DNA from: Austropuccinia psidii
Lineage: Eukaryota > Basidiomycota > Pucciniomycetes > Pucciniales > Sphaerophragmiaceae
Direction of reading: 5' to 3'
DNA: 64,000 bases
NCBI GenBank assembly: GCA_023105745.1
Contig: JALGQZ010000011.1
Span: 44,980,698 to 45,044,697 of the forward strand
The notes beneath the pieces were generated by a model. The model was not told where the DNA came from and did no database searches. It saw nothing but the letters and a program-made list of their open reading frames with translations. Below, in pieces: positions 1 through 13,563 of this stretch. The first letter of the stretch is position 1. Each line of letters starts with the position of its first letter. The translations under genes and the position numbers were made by a program.

Positions 1-28
1 ATGAATTTTTTCAGGCAAGAATTGTTGC

Positions 29-1941
29 TGTGGTAATCCATACCTGTTCTTCCAAGGTTGAAATCAACAATATCAAGGCTAAAAATTTAATAAAAAAATA
101 ATATATATATGCAAAGAAAATAAAGACAAAAAGTGAAAAATAAAAATAAAAATTTGCAAAAATAATAAAATAATTATATCAGAATAACAAAAATAAGTAT
201 TTTACTCAAATATACATCAAATTTTACTTATGGTCACATATTGCCTCAACCCCATAACATAAATAATTCTCTAGATATCATGGGTTAAAGAAAAGAATAA
301 TAATATACACTCTTTACTAGGTACAAGAATATGATTAAAAAGAATTCAGTTTGTTTTAATATTTAATATTAATAAAGATGTGTAGAACTACATAAGTGAT
401 ACCATTAATATTACAACATCATGTGTTACATTTCTTGACATAAAAAAACACTTACATATAATCAAACATAGTGTTACATTACTCAATCCCCATTTAAGCT
501 CCAATAAAAAAACATTACAGGTATAATTTACAAATTAAATTTTACATAAAAAAATAATCAGCTAAATACAGCTCAAGGCTGTGAAGAAGAGAAATAAGGT
601 TACTAGAGATAAGAATACAGTTTCAAAAAATGGTGCAATATCTTGATCAGATGACACCATTTTGACTTTAACCACCAGAAAAATATTCTCAAGGCTGTGC
701 ATAATAAGAATAAAGTTCAGTTAAAATATCAGTCTAATTAAAAAAAATATGATGAAATAAATCAAACATATTGTAAAATATCCTTATCAAATGACCCAAT
801 TCCAAATTTAACCACTAACAAAAATGTTTCAAGGCTGTTCACTGACAAAAATGAAGTTCAGGATGGTGAAATCAACCAAAAATATGGTGCAATATCTTGA
901 TAAAATGACACCAGTTTCAATTTACCCAGCAGAAAAAATGTCTCAACGTAGGGTTTTGTCTCATGTACCTTGTTTTTGGAAGGCTCTATGGAGGGACCAA
1001 AAGGTATAAGTAAAGGGCCTGGCTCCCTGTTTCCCCCCATGTTTCTTATTCAGAAAATAATATTGACTATTAATACATCCCTTATCTAGTAGGATAATCT
1101 AGTATTAAATTGAAAATATCAGTAGCAAGGCTCAGTATCTTATATTATTGCTTATGATTAATTAATGAAAGATATTTATAATATTAATGAAAGAGTTCAA
1201 TATCATTTAAGAGTCTTACCATTATAGTAGTAGTGCTGAAGTAGTAATGGAAGATATTATCATTAGTTATCTTATCAAATTTATCAATAACCTTTAATTA
1301 TAGAAAATATATATCCTCTTAACCTCATGCCTTATATCATAAACCTTATAGATACATAGTATTTTATTTATATTAATCCTAATAGTATTAAATTACTTTT
1401 ATATTATTTATATCATACCCTTATACTAACCATACCCACCCTTATAGAGTTATATTACCCTTAAATTATTATATTTATATTTATGGTATTATTAAATGAC
1501 CTTTAGAAGTGTTAATTAGATATCAACATTTTCATTAATATTAATAGCAATCTTAAAAAATATTATTTAAATATCTCAAGTATTGAAGGAAGAAATAATC
1601 AAAAGATTGATTGATTATAATTATATGATCAATAAAAAGATGTTAACCAAACCTCACTTATTACACAGATGTTAACTATTAACATCATTATAAAAGTGAT
1701 CTTTTCTTGACAGACTGATAGAGAATGCTGAAGAAAATTCTCTAATTGAAAAGCCACAAAAATAAATAATTGATTTGTGATCTCATCAAGAGGGTATCTT
1801 TTTCAGTACATTTGGAGGGGCAGCCAATAAACCTTATCACCCATGGTTTTTGAATAATTCTGAAATTCAAAACAGACTAATAAAACTTTTCCCCTCAAGG
1901 TACTTCCTATTATTTACCCCTCAACAAAGGGAGTGCCCTCA
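29..1941 (+). repeat. Diverged LTR of family C (solo or 5' LTR)
   Basis: The start, TGTGG followed by TAATCCATACCTG, matches the start of the two well-preserved family C LTRs at 51889 and 61431 (TGTGGTATTCCATACC). The internal repeats reading CTCAAGGCTGTGC, the motif GAGGGGCAGC near 1815, and the pyrimidine-rich end near 1930 occur in the same order as in those LTRs. The length of about 1.9 kb agrees with 1874 and 1886 bp. The end is placed by similarity to the GGAGTTCCACA terminus and may be off by several bases. No target duplication was found. Divergence is high, so this is an old copy. No family C gag follows it. Confidence 0.7.
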
Positions 1942-3689
1942 TTGTAAACTACCAACTGTAGGGGGGGGTCTTTCCCATGGTTTTGACAGTAGCCCCCAAC
2001 TTGGATAGTGAGCTCCTGAGCACCAAGAAAAGGTAAAAATCATGTTGAGGCTGTTGAGATAAGCTGGATATAGCGGTTCCAGAGGTGTTGTAATTTTGAA
2101 AAAATAAGTTTTACTGATAAAGAAGGTTGGAATATAATGTGAGGATGATTTGGACTTCTTTTGACATTTGGCTTTTTACTTGTAGGATTTCAAATTTCAC
2201 ATGAATTTTTTAGTGAATAGTATAAAGAAAAGAGATTTTGAAGAGTTATAATGAAATACAAAGTGAAAGAAACATAAAAGAAAGAGAAATTAATTTTGAG
2301 GAGGTTCCAATCTTGATCACAGAAATTGATAATTGATTTTAATTGGCCAGGGAACTGGAAAAGAAGATTGATGCCAGGTTCTCAAAAAGTGGCCAAGGTG
2401 ATTCTTTGACAGATTTTAGACCCCTTTCTATGGCCCATGGTTCATAGGCAGCATATGAAGGCCTGTGGACTGTGGAAGCTTTTAGGCCCCTTTTGGCCTA
2501 AATTCAACAAAGCCAAAAGGGGCCAAGGGGACATAAATTTGGCCCCCAATCTCAGGTGGGTCCAAAACCACATTTTGGCTCCCAACCCTCAAGGGCCCAA
2601 AAGGTCCCAAAACCTCAGGTTGGCCATATCTGACCATGGACCCCTTATAGTCAAGTAGTGGCCTCTGGCAGTCACCAGAGGCCACCATTCAAATTTTTCA
2701 GGGTTTTTTCTTCAAGACACTTCACCAATGTTGGACAAATGGGCTGTAGGAATCTTGGATGGGGCATATATTGTATTATATACCATTGGGAACCATATTT
2801 CTCAGAAATACAATGGTGAAATTTCCAAGACCCCATTTTTTCATTTTAAGTAAAGTCACCAATCCATAAATCTATTTGGAAGGGAGGTTCCATTCACTTA
2901 AGCTTGCGATCCATGGTGATATCCAGAAGACCATTCAAGAACAGCAATCACCTGGTCCTTCAGGTGCTGGCAATTTCAATTCAACAGTATTCTCCAAAGG
3001 GAAGACTGGCCCAGGATTCTTCAAGGGCAATTTCAGGAGGTTTTTGTTCTCAAATCAGTTTTCAAGGCATCAAGAGCTCCAGAACTCCTTGGACAGCTTA
3101 ATTGATCCATACAGGCTGTATTCAAACAACCTTTATGGCATTGAACCTTTTTGGGCCAATTCATTTTCCACCGTGGGAATTCAATAATAACAGTTAATTT
3201 CTCAATATGGCCAGGTCTGTATTTTGCCAAAACAGCCAATACAGCTGGGTGCTTCACCCTTGAGGATCAGTCTTTCAGATTTTCACATATAATGGCAATG
3301 TTTTTACCCCTGGGGACTTTTTCCCCAGTCAATTAATCTATTGGAGTTATTCTTATTATCATTTTCTTTTCATTATTGAGAGTGAATACTGATACTTATA
3401 ACTCAGTCATCTTCATCTTTTTTTCTTGTCAGTGAATGTTGGTTGTCATATCCTTTTCTCATTCCATTTTTCTTTTCTGGAAGGCTGAAACAGTGCATTG
3501 GGGATTCATTTTGTTAGCTCTTTGGCCTTTGGATTATTGCTATTAAATTTGGCCTCTGGGCTCCCTTTTTCTTATCTTTGGCATATTTTTTATTTCTCCT
3601 ATTGTTACTCAAATAAAAACAATATTCAGTTATTTCTGTATCCTTTTGGAGACCCCAGGTGAGTTGTTGAGTCCTTAGATCCAGGGCAC
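1942..3689. other. Unassigned region with a GC-richer island and inverted repeats
   Basis: No recognisable gene. Between about 2400 and 3320 the base composition is richer in G and C than the flanks. Two strong inverted repeats lie there: 13-bp arms at 2485-2497 and 2512-2524 (GGCCCCTTTTGGC and its complement), and 11-bp arms at 2658-2668 and 2675-2685 (GTGGCCTCTGG and its complement, 6-nt loop). An open frame of 103 codons at 2876-3187 has no feature I can name. Confidence 0.4.
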
Positions 3690-6600
3690 TCTTGGTTTCC
3701 CCAAGAGCCCTTTTGACATAAACCCTCGTCAAGAAAGACAAACATGGAGAATGCAAGTGTTTCCTCTCATTACCCAAGGTCTGTAACCACCAATCCCAAT
3801 GTTAATTACAACCCAGAACTGATTAAGAGTACTTTATTAAGCTCTGAACCACTTTCAAGTGTCATCTATAAATATATAGCAGTTGCTGTACAAATTCTGG
3901 ATTTTATAAGAAAAAGAAGAAGAATGAAAGATTTTATCACCCTCTGGAAGGGGCCACAAACATTTAATTACAATTAAGTTGATTTGGGGGTCAGGGGAAT
4001 AAAATAGAGATTTTAAGAGGTTGGAGTCTAATCCCTTGAAAAGAAAAAGTCAGGAAACAAAGGCTTTTGCCAGTGTACCAAAAGAGAGAGTTGGAAATGG
4101 GTATAGCCCAAGCTTCGGAGAAGACAGGGGCTCTTGTGATATAAATCAGCTTCAAAAAATCCAAAGATCCCTCCAAGACTAAAGAAGAGAACACAAAAAT
4201 GAGGGAAACCCCATTCAAAAGGCCTTACCTGAAAGAGTAGAGGCTTCCCAAATTGGAGCCATAATACTTAGAAAGGGTGTTTAATATGGAAATAAATCTC
4301 ACAAATCTTACATACCAGGAGAAAGATTGGTCTAACAGGACCTTTTAACGAGAGAAAAGCTTAAATTCAGAATATTCATTCCACTATTGTTGTAAAATAT
4401 AACAATTTTGATCAATAATTGAACAAATTAATATTAAATAATAGTTAATTCAAAAAAAATTCAGAAACATCAGCAAATGGTGTAAGTTGATGACTGGAAG
4501 AAATGAGCCCATTTCAAAAATGTGTGACAGAATTGGGCACAAAATTACAATTGTGGAATATCAGAATTATTAGATAAAAAACCCCTCCTTAACCAGATTA
4601 ATGGGAATCTTGTGGACTTTCAAGATTATATTTTAAAACTAGAAATATACACAGCTCAAAATACCAAAGGTTATAATGTAAAAGCACATTGAGCTCATCA
4701 GAACTGTGGATATATTACAAGGAGACCTCAGCATACCACCTGAATTCATTGTTTAAATATTTAAATATTTATAAACCAGAAATTCAAATAAATGACATTA
4801 AAAGAAGAGAAAAGATAATTTCAGAAATTGGCCTTGTTGAATATCTGAAGTAATTACTAGATGGGACAGAAGCTCCTATGGGGTTCAAGTTGAAAATGAT
4901 TCTTAAAGTTAAATTTTTTACGCTGAAAGAGAGAAACCACTCACTTTTTTCCTCAATAATAATAATAATTTATGACTTACCCCCAGATATTTCTGAATAA
5001 ATTATTCAAATTAAAATATGGAAAAAATTTGGAGAATATTCATAACATTATATAAAGTCAATATGTGTAGAGCCCTGTTCCACAGAAGAATACATATATG
5101 CATTGGAAGCTATCATTATTAGAACTAGAACTGTTGAAATCTGGAATAGGACCCCTTTTTGGAACCATAACCATACCAAATATCTCAATGGAGTAAAGAA
5201 ATTCTGAAAGGCCTCAATTGAAAGGTAAAAAATGTGGAAGTAAATCCCATCTGGCCAATACTTGCACTAAAAAGACAAAAATATATGAAGTGAAAGTCAT
5301 TGAGGAAGTCTAATATCCTGAATAAAAGGAAGAATATGATCAAGATTCTTGAATTTCTTATGATACTGAATCTTAGGAGTGTCATATTTAGAAAATTGAA
5401 GCACTCTTTGATCCTACTTAAGTCCATACTACCTTACAAAGAAATATTGATAACTGCTAAATATTTATGAATATACAAAATGCCAGATTTCAGAGAGGCA
5501 AACTTTCTATATGGAAATTTTATTCTTTTGAATAATTTTGAATCAAATCCAGTCTTTTGAATAATCTAGAAGCTCAATCTACCTTGGACCCAGGAGCATG
5601 ATACACATGTATGGGGAATGAATATCTCAATACTATAATTTTTCCTTGGAAGGAACTTCTGATGCCAATTGAAGGGGTGAGATTTATAAGTTCTGGTAAG
5701 TATATGTATGCACTAGATATAATTGATAATACCCAGATACTTCCACACCCATAATAAAGCTCCGGGATGTAAAATGAGATAGTAGTAAGGGACAAGTTTA
5801 ATTCTCAGCACTTCATATTTGATTATATCTATCTAAATATCTATGTTGCTTATATTAATATCCATCAAGGTATATATTTCACTATTGGATACAACAATAG
5901 GAAAAATGATGCCTTTTCCAATGTTCCCAAGAAAATATAAGTACTATCCTCTTTCACAAATAGTAATCAATAAGAATTTGTCTTCAAAACAATTAGGGAA
6001 GCACAAATTAATCAAGAGTTATGACCAAAAATTGACCAAGGACTCATAAATCTGCTATAACCATATAGAAATGCCTTTTCTTCTGATGTTTTCCCTATAG
6101 CCAAACATATTTATGAGGTTGATAGAAAACTGAATATTGACAGACCATACCCACCTATATTGAGAAGATCAGCTTATACTTCAATTCCAAGATCTAGAAG
6201 ATCTCTGAAAAGAAACAACAGTTAATTCAGCTTGATGTATTAAGGAAATTTGGGAATAATTTAGAATTTGAGGTTATAACGTCTGTTATTATTGCTTCGA
6301 AAAATGATAATCCAAGAATTAATGAAGATTTTGGAGTATTTAATACCCACACAGCTATAGATAGGCACCCAATTCCTGGAAATGAAGAAAATTTGATCCA
6401 AAAATCCAAAGCCAGGTATATAGCTCCAATTGATGCACTTAAAGTTTTCAATAAAAATTTCCTGACACAAAAATCCAGAAAAATTACATAAATTAGTAAC
6501 TCATTGTGGTAATTTTTAGTATTTTAGAATGCCTTCTGGGATTAATGATGGACCATCTCATTATTAGAGAATGATGAATACCATTTTACCACATAATTAT

Positions 6601-7960
6601 CTGAGGGGTGGCTATATATTTATATTGGTGAAATAATCATATGTTCTGAAATTTAGCATTTAAGAATTGAAATACTTAAAAGAGCTGTGCACAAATTTGA
6701 ATAATCAAATATGAAGATTTAACTTCAAAAAGAAATTTTGGACTTGAAGAACTCCAAGAACTGAGAAATGTTTCTTCAGGCTTAAGCTTAATTATTGAGG
6801 AGAAAAAAATTAGAAGAGGTGCTAATTAGGCCATTACCCCACAATAAACAAATAAATAATGCCCTTTCTTGGTTTTTGAGTTATTACAAGAAGAAATTGA
6901 AATGTTTTGTAATCATAGCCAAGTCACTCTACAGGATTTGGTATCAAAAAACAATATTTGAGATTACAAAAGAAAGGATTGAAGCATATGAGAAGATAAA
7001 AAAATCCATTCTAAAAGAGCCTTTACTTCTCATTCCCGACTTTAATCTACCATTCAAGTTATAGATTGATGAATCTGGAGATAAATTAGGGGAAGTCTTA
7101 CATAAAGTAAAGTGTATTGATGATAAGCCAGCAGAAGGGTTGGTTTGCTTTATCTCAAGAAAAATCAAACCAACAGAAGCCCTAAATGGTGCAAGCCAAA
7201 TTGAGAGATTATTCTTTCTATAAGAGGATAATAAATTGGAATACCACCTTTGTAGAGGTGTTTTTGGATTAATAATGAACTGAAATTAAGAAAAATGACA
7301 TCTGGATATGTAATCCCCTCAACAGAAATATGTTGAGATAAAAAACATCTATTAAAGCATATAGAGGGAATACAACAATATTATGTAAATTATGGAATAT
7401 AAATAATAAGTCTGATGCTATTAGTATATTTGGATTATCCAATACCCCTGATAACCCAGATCATGTACCTCTTGATTCAGAACCACAGATCCCAATTTAC
7501 AGAATTAAATTAACTGATATTGGGACTGAAAAATTTGAATAACCCAGATATTCATATAATCAGGATTAGAACTTCCATATATTGAAATTCAAATTAGATA
7601 AATACCTCAGAGATGCAGCCTTAGATAACTTATTGGGTGAGATATGGAAAAAGTCTTATTATGAATGATTCTTTCACCTGTTTCATGCTATAAGCTATCA
7701 TACAGCCAAAAATTCTCTTGTCATGGTTCTATGAAGTGGACTATTGTTCAACACCATTATCTAGAAGCGCCACAATTATATATAATCAGGGAATCAGTCA
7801 GAATACAGGAATACAGAAACTATGAATAAGCTACCCCTTCTGGAATGGGTAGCAAGCTCAAACCAGGTCCAAACAGGCATCTAGATTGCCTCATAATGGG
7901 CTACAGCTTTATATTATTATTTTTTCCTCTTCCAAGAAATATTTTCAAAATTGGAAAATA
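3690..7960 (+). pseudogene. Decayed family B Ty3/gypsy gag-pol relic
   Basis: The stretch 3750-4200 aligns by eye with family B gag at 48840-49300: both have a frame reading SVxxxxxVNxxPEL, followed by the same basic region. At 5233-5265 the codons give CGSKSHLANTC, the second half of a CCHC zinc knuckle whose first cysteine is lost; the same knuckle is seen at 63942-63983. Around 6310-6450 a reverse transcriptase stretch resembles the finger/palm region (IDRHPIPG, then KARYIAPIDALKVF). Near 6530-6640 the MPSGI and RMMN motifs follow. RNase H-like sequence spans 6950-7260 (FEITKER, LLIPDFNLPFKL). An integrase-core-like stretch lies near 7800-7920 (LEWVASS). Stops and frameshifts occur throughout, so nothing is translatable. 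Order and strand match a Ty3/gypsy polyprotein. No LTR of the same family was found on its left; the split LTR at 12924 may be its 3' LTR, which is inference. Confidence 0.75.
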
Positions 7961-8926
7961 ATTTAAATTAAACAGATTGAATGATGTAGCTTTGGGTAAT
8001 CCTAAATACTCCTTTATCCCAAAAAATCTCTTGAGGCCTCAACCAGAAAATTTCAAACCAAGATAAGTCCAATAGCCATGAAAAAATTTAACTGTACATT
8101 TATGAAAAAACTACGATTTTTTCCTATTTACTATTTCATTTTATCTTTGATGGTTTTTGTGAGTTTTATCTTATCAGACTGTGTTATTTACAACATCAAA
8201 AACATCTATATAAAAACTTTCTCCTCCAAATAATTACCCATAATAAGCTTCTTTCACTCACAAAAATCTATATTTAGGGGTAAAGGATATTCAAACTTAT
8301 CCTCACTTGAAATAACAAAACAAGAAAACTCACGATGTATATTAGCACCGAGTTTCAGAATCATTGATTTAAGCCACTCAATAAAGCTTGGATTTACAAA
8401 TGCAGTATGGCTTCACAAACCTGGAAATTTGAGATCACCCAGCCTCCATAAATCTCCTTTATTTTCCCCATGAACGCATAAAGGAACTGTACTTATAAGC
8501 TCAATCAATCTCCAGAAGAGCTTTCCTCCTTAGACTAGCGCTAGTGGTGTCACAGGGGATCCTCTAAGTGAAGAGGGCCTATAATTCAAGGGATTGGACT
8601 CAATTTCGGAGGGCTTGGAATAAATGAAAAGAACAATTAAGTAGTGTAAGCAATTAGTAAGATGAATGATAAGAAAATAAATATAAATGCAGTTTAAATA
8701 CAATGCAGAAATAAACAAATGACAAAAGAGTATCCAGAAAAAATAAAGTCCAAGTACACTGTTTCAATATTTCAAAAAGAGAGGAATGGTCAATAAGAAT
8801 ATGGCCACAGAAGCTTCACTGAACAGGTGAGGAAAGGTCAAGACTTACTTAACAAGTAAGAATAACTTAAATCTGTTTATCAACTGGGGAAAAAAGGCAC
8901 CAGAGAGGAAAACAGGGGCTGGTTAG
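7961..8926. other. AT-rich spacer, no gene seen
   Basis: Short open frames only, with no recognisable motifs. It may contain the remainder of the degenerate polyprotein region to its left, but no integrase C-terminal module or chromodomain could be read. Confidence 0.4.
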
Positions 8927-9237
8927 TGTGAGAATCCACAAGCCCTGGTACAAGGAGGGAATCTATTCTGAATATTTATTTATTTGAGAAGCACAGGTAC
9001 TTCAAAGGAGGTTTATAGAGGCTGAGTGACCTTACAGCTCCATATTAGTGAATCCAGCATGTATAAGTAATTACAGAATTTTCTCAGTGAATCTAAATTG
9101 CTTTAGTGTTTCAAATAACAATTTCTGAAACTGGACCCTCATAAACAAGGTTTATTTTCCTTTTTGGTGAGTTTGAGTGGGCGTAAGGTTGACTACCCTG
9201 TAGCCCTAGTAGTGGCTGTGATAGGTGTATTCTCACA
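8927..9237. mobile_element. Candidate small element with inverted ends (short LTR or MITE)
   Basis: The segment begins TGTGAGAATCC and ends GTATTCTCACA, giving perfect 9-bp terminal inverted repeats (TGTGAGAAT/ATTCTCACA) 311 bp apart. TG...CA ends and this length fit a short solo LTR; a MITE is the alternative. No coding capacity. I could not find a convincing target duplication (left flank GTTAG, right flank TATAC), which lowers confidence. Confidence 0.4.
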
Positions 9238-11029
9238 TATACCAGAAATCATTTTCCTTCATTGGTAACATTTACCAAGCTAATTGATTTATTGACTTCA
9301 TCATTGACTATTCTCTTTAGTCTAAAATAATATATTATTAATAATTAAGTTAGCATTAGCATTTCTTGAAATTCTCATTGGAGCTTTGGTGGCCATATAC
9401 TGATTATTTATCCTCTTATTTCTGAATAGTTGAAAAAGTGATTCAGAATTGGTTTGTGGTTGGATATTTACAATTTGGTTTTATTATTTGATATTTCTTA
9501 ACTGTGTGTCCTTTTTAATGGGTAAACCTACCCATATTTACTTTTCTCTCACATATTCTTGAGTATTTTCAACCTTTGAGCCCTCCCTTAGTAAGTCTGT
9601 CTTCCGAGTTCCAGGCCACTATTCACCTAGAAGAGATCCCATAAAATTCTATAAATATACTAATAATTTCTTCTTTCTGTTTTCATTCATTATCTTAATA
9701 TTTATTAGCTCTTTTATCAATTAGGAGTACTACATGATATAAATTATTAATGACTTCTTTCACTCAATTTTCCTCTCAATAATCTAATTCCTCGAAGAAA
9801 TCATTTTTTATTTCTTTAATTTGATAATTCCTGACCATTATTCATTGTTTAGAGTTTTCATCAATTCTTGAGTCTTTCTTATAATTGAAGTTCAGGCTTT
9901 ATCAGAATTCTTGGCTTAATTTCTGATACTTTATTTATAATCAATATTTTTTTATTAATCTCAGTTCTTCAAGATATTATTAATTTGTTTTATTCAAGAA
10001 ATTATTTATTTAATTCTTCAAGATATCTATTTATCTACTGCATCCCTCATTATATTGAGAAATTGATTTATTTTCTCAATAATTTATTAAATATGAGGTG
10101 CGGGTAAACAAATGTAAGCTTTTAGTACAAACAAATAAGCCCTTACATGTTTTTACCAATTTATGGCCAAAACACATAAGTGACCTATTTTTTTTGAAAA
10201 AATTCCTCAGGCTTAGTTTTGAAAATTTTTATAATTTTTTCTTGCCAAATTTTTTCCAACATGGGAGGTGAGGATCCCCAAATGTTTTTCAATTTTTCCC
10301 CCCAATTTCTCTATTTTGACCAATTTAGCCAAATGGCCTATTTTTTATAAAAAATTCATTAAAAATGTTTCCACTTATTAATTTCCATTATTATTTTCTT
10401 TAAAATAAAGGGAAGAATCTTGAGAATAAAAAACCAGAATCCCAAAATTTTGGGATTTCTTTTTTCTGGGACAATTGTAGGCCCAAAAAGTCCTTTTTTA
10501 TGCTTTTTTTTTCATGTTTGTAATTAAATTAAAAATTCCATTTATGACATCAATGTAATTGAAAACGTAATCTATGGAATTAGTGTAAGTTTAAAACTCC
10601 ATTTATGGCCTCAAAAGTTCCATAAATGGCATCACAAATGACATAATAATTCTATAAATGGCATCAAAAATGACATATAGCTGCCTTTTATGGAATTAGA
10701 AATGCCATTGATGTGAGCCTTAGAGGTAATTTCATATACCCAAAAGACCACAAATATAAAAAATAACATATTAATATAAATAAAATAAATTTATTTATAT
10801 TATTAAAATAAAAATCAAAATATAAATATAAAATTATATTAAAAATAAAAAATTAATTATAATTTAAAAATAAAAAATACATTAAATTTTGTAAATATAA
10901 AATTACATTTATACTTGAAAAAATTAAGTAAAAATGAAATTTTAACAAAATTGTGAAAAAATAAATAAATTTGGAAAAAAGTTAAATAAAATTTATTATA
11001 ACTTTTTATCCAATAAATAAACATATAAA
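9238..11029. other. AT-rich region with repeated CCATTTATGG-type palindromes
   Basis: No gene seen. At 10535-10710 there is a cluster of short palindromic words of the form CCATTTATGG or CCATAAATGGCATC, in both orientations, spaced 20-50 bp. Related words recur at 12545-12610. The stretch 10740-11030 is almost pure A/T. Confidence 0.45.
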
Positions 11030-12180
11030 ATTTATTTCACCATTGGATTCCTCATGAAAAATCAGGTGGGGTCACCTCTGAGTGAAATTCTTGTAACTCA
11101 ACTCTAAATAAGCTTAAATTAAGTTTTTAGTATTTTCAATACAAAAGTTGAAAATCCTCAAAACCTTAATTTAATTCACACCACATGTGGTGTTAACCAT
11201 CAATTTTTATGTTAAAATTGAGGTGTTGTGTTTAGTTTAGAAGTTATGAGGAATTGAAGTATTTTCAATTGAATTCAATTGAAATGTCAAAATGTGCGCG
11301 TGTATTACATAAGTGAACTTTGATTTACATATGAGGTGTCAATTATTACTGTATTGTACTGTACAATTGAATTGAATTACATATGTAAAGTACAAGTATA
11401 ATACATGATGAGGAATTAAAGGAAAAATAAATTGGAAAGATTAAATTTGGGGGGGGAAAAGGAACTCCAGCTCTAAGGGGGAGCTAGACCCCCAAAATCC
11501 TTGCTGACAGGCGTGGGATGTCAAAATTAACGCAAAAGTTCATCACTTTTGGCCTGGAATTGAGTTACAGGGTCTGTGGACTCAATTGATGATGAGGTTT
11601 TGATACCAACTGGGGTAGTTTTAGCTGTTGCCAAGAGGGTAAAACTACCCTTAAGATAAAACAATCATAATAAAAACAGTTTTAACTGGTTTCTACGCCT
11701 CTGACACACATTCTGACGTGCTTTGAAGGCTCTAGGCCTGGTATTGCTATAGTAATGGCTGATTTAAGGGTCTAAAATGGCTTAAACCAGCCCTTTTTTG
11801 GCCTAAACCAGGGTTCAATGATGCCATAATTGGCTTTTCTGTTGTCAGACTGTTTTTCACGACTGACAAGAGTAAATTTTACTTTTGGAGTAAGAGAATT
11901 GATGGCTATAAAAGAATGTCTTCTTTGCCCCACTTTTCTCTTCATGTTAGAATCTTTTACTTTTATTAATTAGTTTAAACACTGTTAAACCAATCAATCA
12001 AAGATTCCAACCACCACTTTTAAATCATTTTAATCCCTTTAACCACGTGAAAAAATCATTATAATCATTGTTTGTAACTCTTATAATCATTTTTACCCCT
12101 GAACCACCCCAAAAGTGAATTAAAGCATCTTTCATCACTGTAAACTTTGTCACTTTGTTTCCAAATTCACTCTGGTCACT
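11030..12180 (+). repeat. Relic LTR related to family A
   Basis: Several landmarks of the family A LTR occur here in the right order: ATATGAGGTGTCAA at 11330 (compare 14326), TTCTACGCCTCTGACACAC at 11690 (compare TTCTACGCGTCATACACG at 14423), and a TATA-like box GGCTATAAAAG at 11902 (compare GGATAAAAAGG at 14640). An 11-bp inverted repeat (GGGTAGTTTTA and its complement) sits at 11613-11623 and 11640-11650. The exact ends are not resolved. No target duplication was identified. Confidence 0.5.
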
Positions 12181-12470
12181 TTTGGGCGTATTTTCTCTTT
12201 AATATTCTTTTTAAAGACTTTTTTCTTTAATTAATTGCTTGCAGTTCTTTGCTCAATTAATTCCAATTGAAATTGCTCTTGAAGAAATTTCTTTTGTAGC
12301 CTTAAAATATCTCTCGTAGAGTATTTTTGGGATATATCTTTATTGTTGGTAAAACAATAAATTTTTATATTATTTTTTTATACTAATAAAGTTATAAACA
12401 ATAAAATTGGCGTGTTTTCTCTTAAAAATAATATTTCATACTATTTTTAATTGAATTTTACCTTATACAA
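12181..12470 (+). other. Leader sequence following the family A-like relic LTR
   Basis: Immediately after the relic LTR come GGGCGTATTTTCTC and, near 12408, TTGGCGTGTTTTC. The word TTGGCGTGTTTT also lies in the leaders of both family A elements (15189 and 18117), at a similar distance from the LTR end. No gag could be read downstream, so the element is truncated or reduced. Confidence 0.45.
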
Positions 12471-12923
12471 ATTTTGAGGACAGGAAAAGTACTTGATTTT
12501 TAATCAAAGTTTCATATCCACACCTTACAATTGATGTGCTCAACAATGGAATAAATGGCTCCAAAAATTTCACTTATGAAATTAACATTGCCATGCCATA
12601 AATGGAATCAGAAATTTCATCAATAGGTAAATTTCACTTAACAAACACCCCTTATGTGTTTTTACCAAATTTCTTATGTGGGTTTACCAAAACCCTCAAA
12701 TTATTGATTTAATCTCAAGAGAAGGTAAGACTTAAAGAATCTCAAAAGCTTCCAATAGCCTCTTAGGTGGTTCTGGCATTTTTAAAGATTCTAGTGGTAC
12801 ATTAGGGGAGGCTGAAGATGACGAGGGGGATTTGAGGGAGCTGAGGTAGGAGATTCTTTTGCTTATGCTCTTGAACATCCTGAGGGTATAAATGTAGTTC
12901 TTTGTAATCAAACCTTTTCTCTC

Positions 12924-13563
12924 TCTGAGACATGAGATTAATTTTGCATGCCCAAAGAGGCCACAAATGTCCTTGAAATAAGTTTTCAATATTTAAAACA
13001 ATAGTTCACTTGAAGATTAAAAATTAATCACTTTTATTGAAGAACAATACAAATAAATATCTTTTAAATAATTAAATCCATGGACTTAAGACAAGATTTG
13101 TATTCTACATAAAACCTTACTTTTTTAGGATCTTAAAGGTGGATAATCTTGAGCTAAATGTATGAGTTGTTAGGGTGAAAAATAATTAAACCCATAATCA
13201 TTAATAAAACATAAAATATTTGTAAAAACTTTTGTTTTTCACATCTTCATTTCAAGATGATGGGATACTAAATATTTCCATGTTACATATAAACTAGAAT
13301 TAGTGTTGAGGTATTCCTTGTGAAATTTAGAATTATTGTGTTCCTAAATACAGTTTTCACAAAGCAATAGAGAATATCACTATTAAGGCCTTAATTACTA
13401 TTATTGACATACGAATAGCTAGGGAGAACAAAGGGCAGTGAAGAGAGCCAGGGTACCCCAATCTATGAGGCCTTTGAGGAATATGAATACCTTTGTATTT
13501 GATAAATGGGTTATAATGAACTTATTGATAAGCTAAAATATTTCTGGAATTCTCTATTAAGGC
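12924..13563 (+). repeat. Old family B LTR, left part (split by a family A insertion)
   Basis: The sequence aligns with the first part of the family B LTR at 46228: the block AAATCCATGGA near 13075, the block GAGAGCCAGGGTACCC near 13445, and the intervening spacing all agree. It stops at 13563, where the family A element begins, and resumes at 33409 with the duplicated AAGGC. The start is placed by similarity to TGTGAGCC and may be off by a few bases. Confidence 0.7.
13559..13563. other. Target-site duplication AAGGC, left copy
   Basis: AAGGC directly precedes the 5' LTR and recurs directly after the 3' LTR at 33409-33413. A 5-bp duplication is the usual size for Ty3/gypsy integration. Confidence 0.92.
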
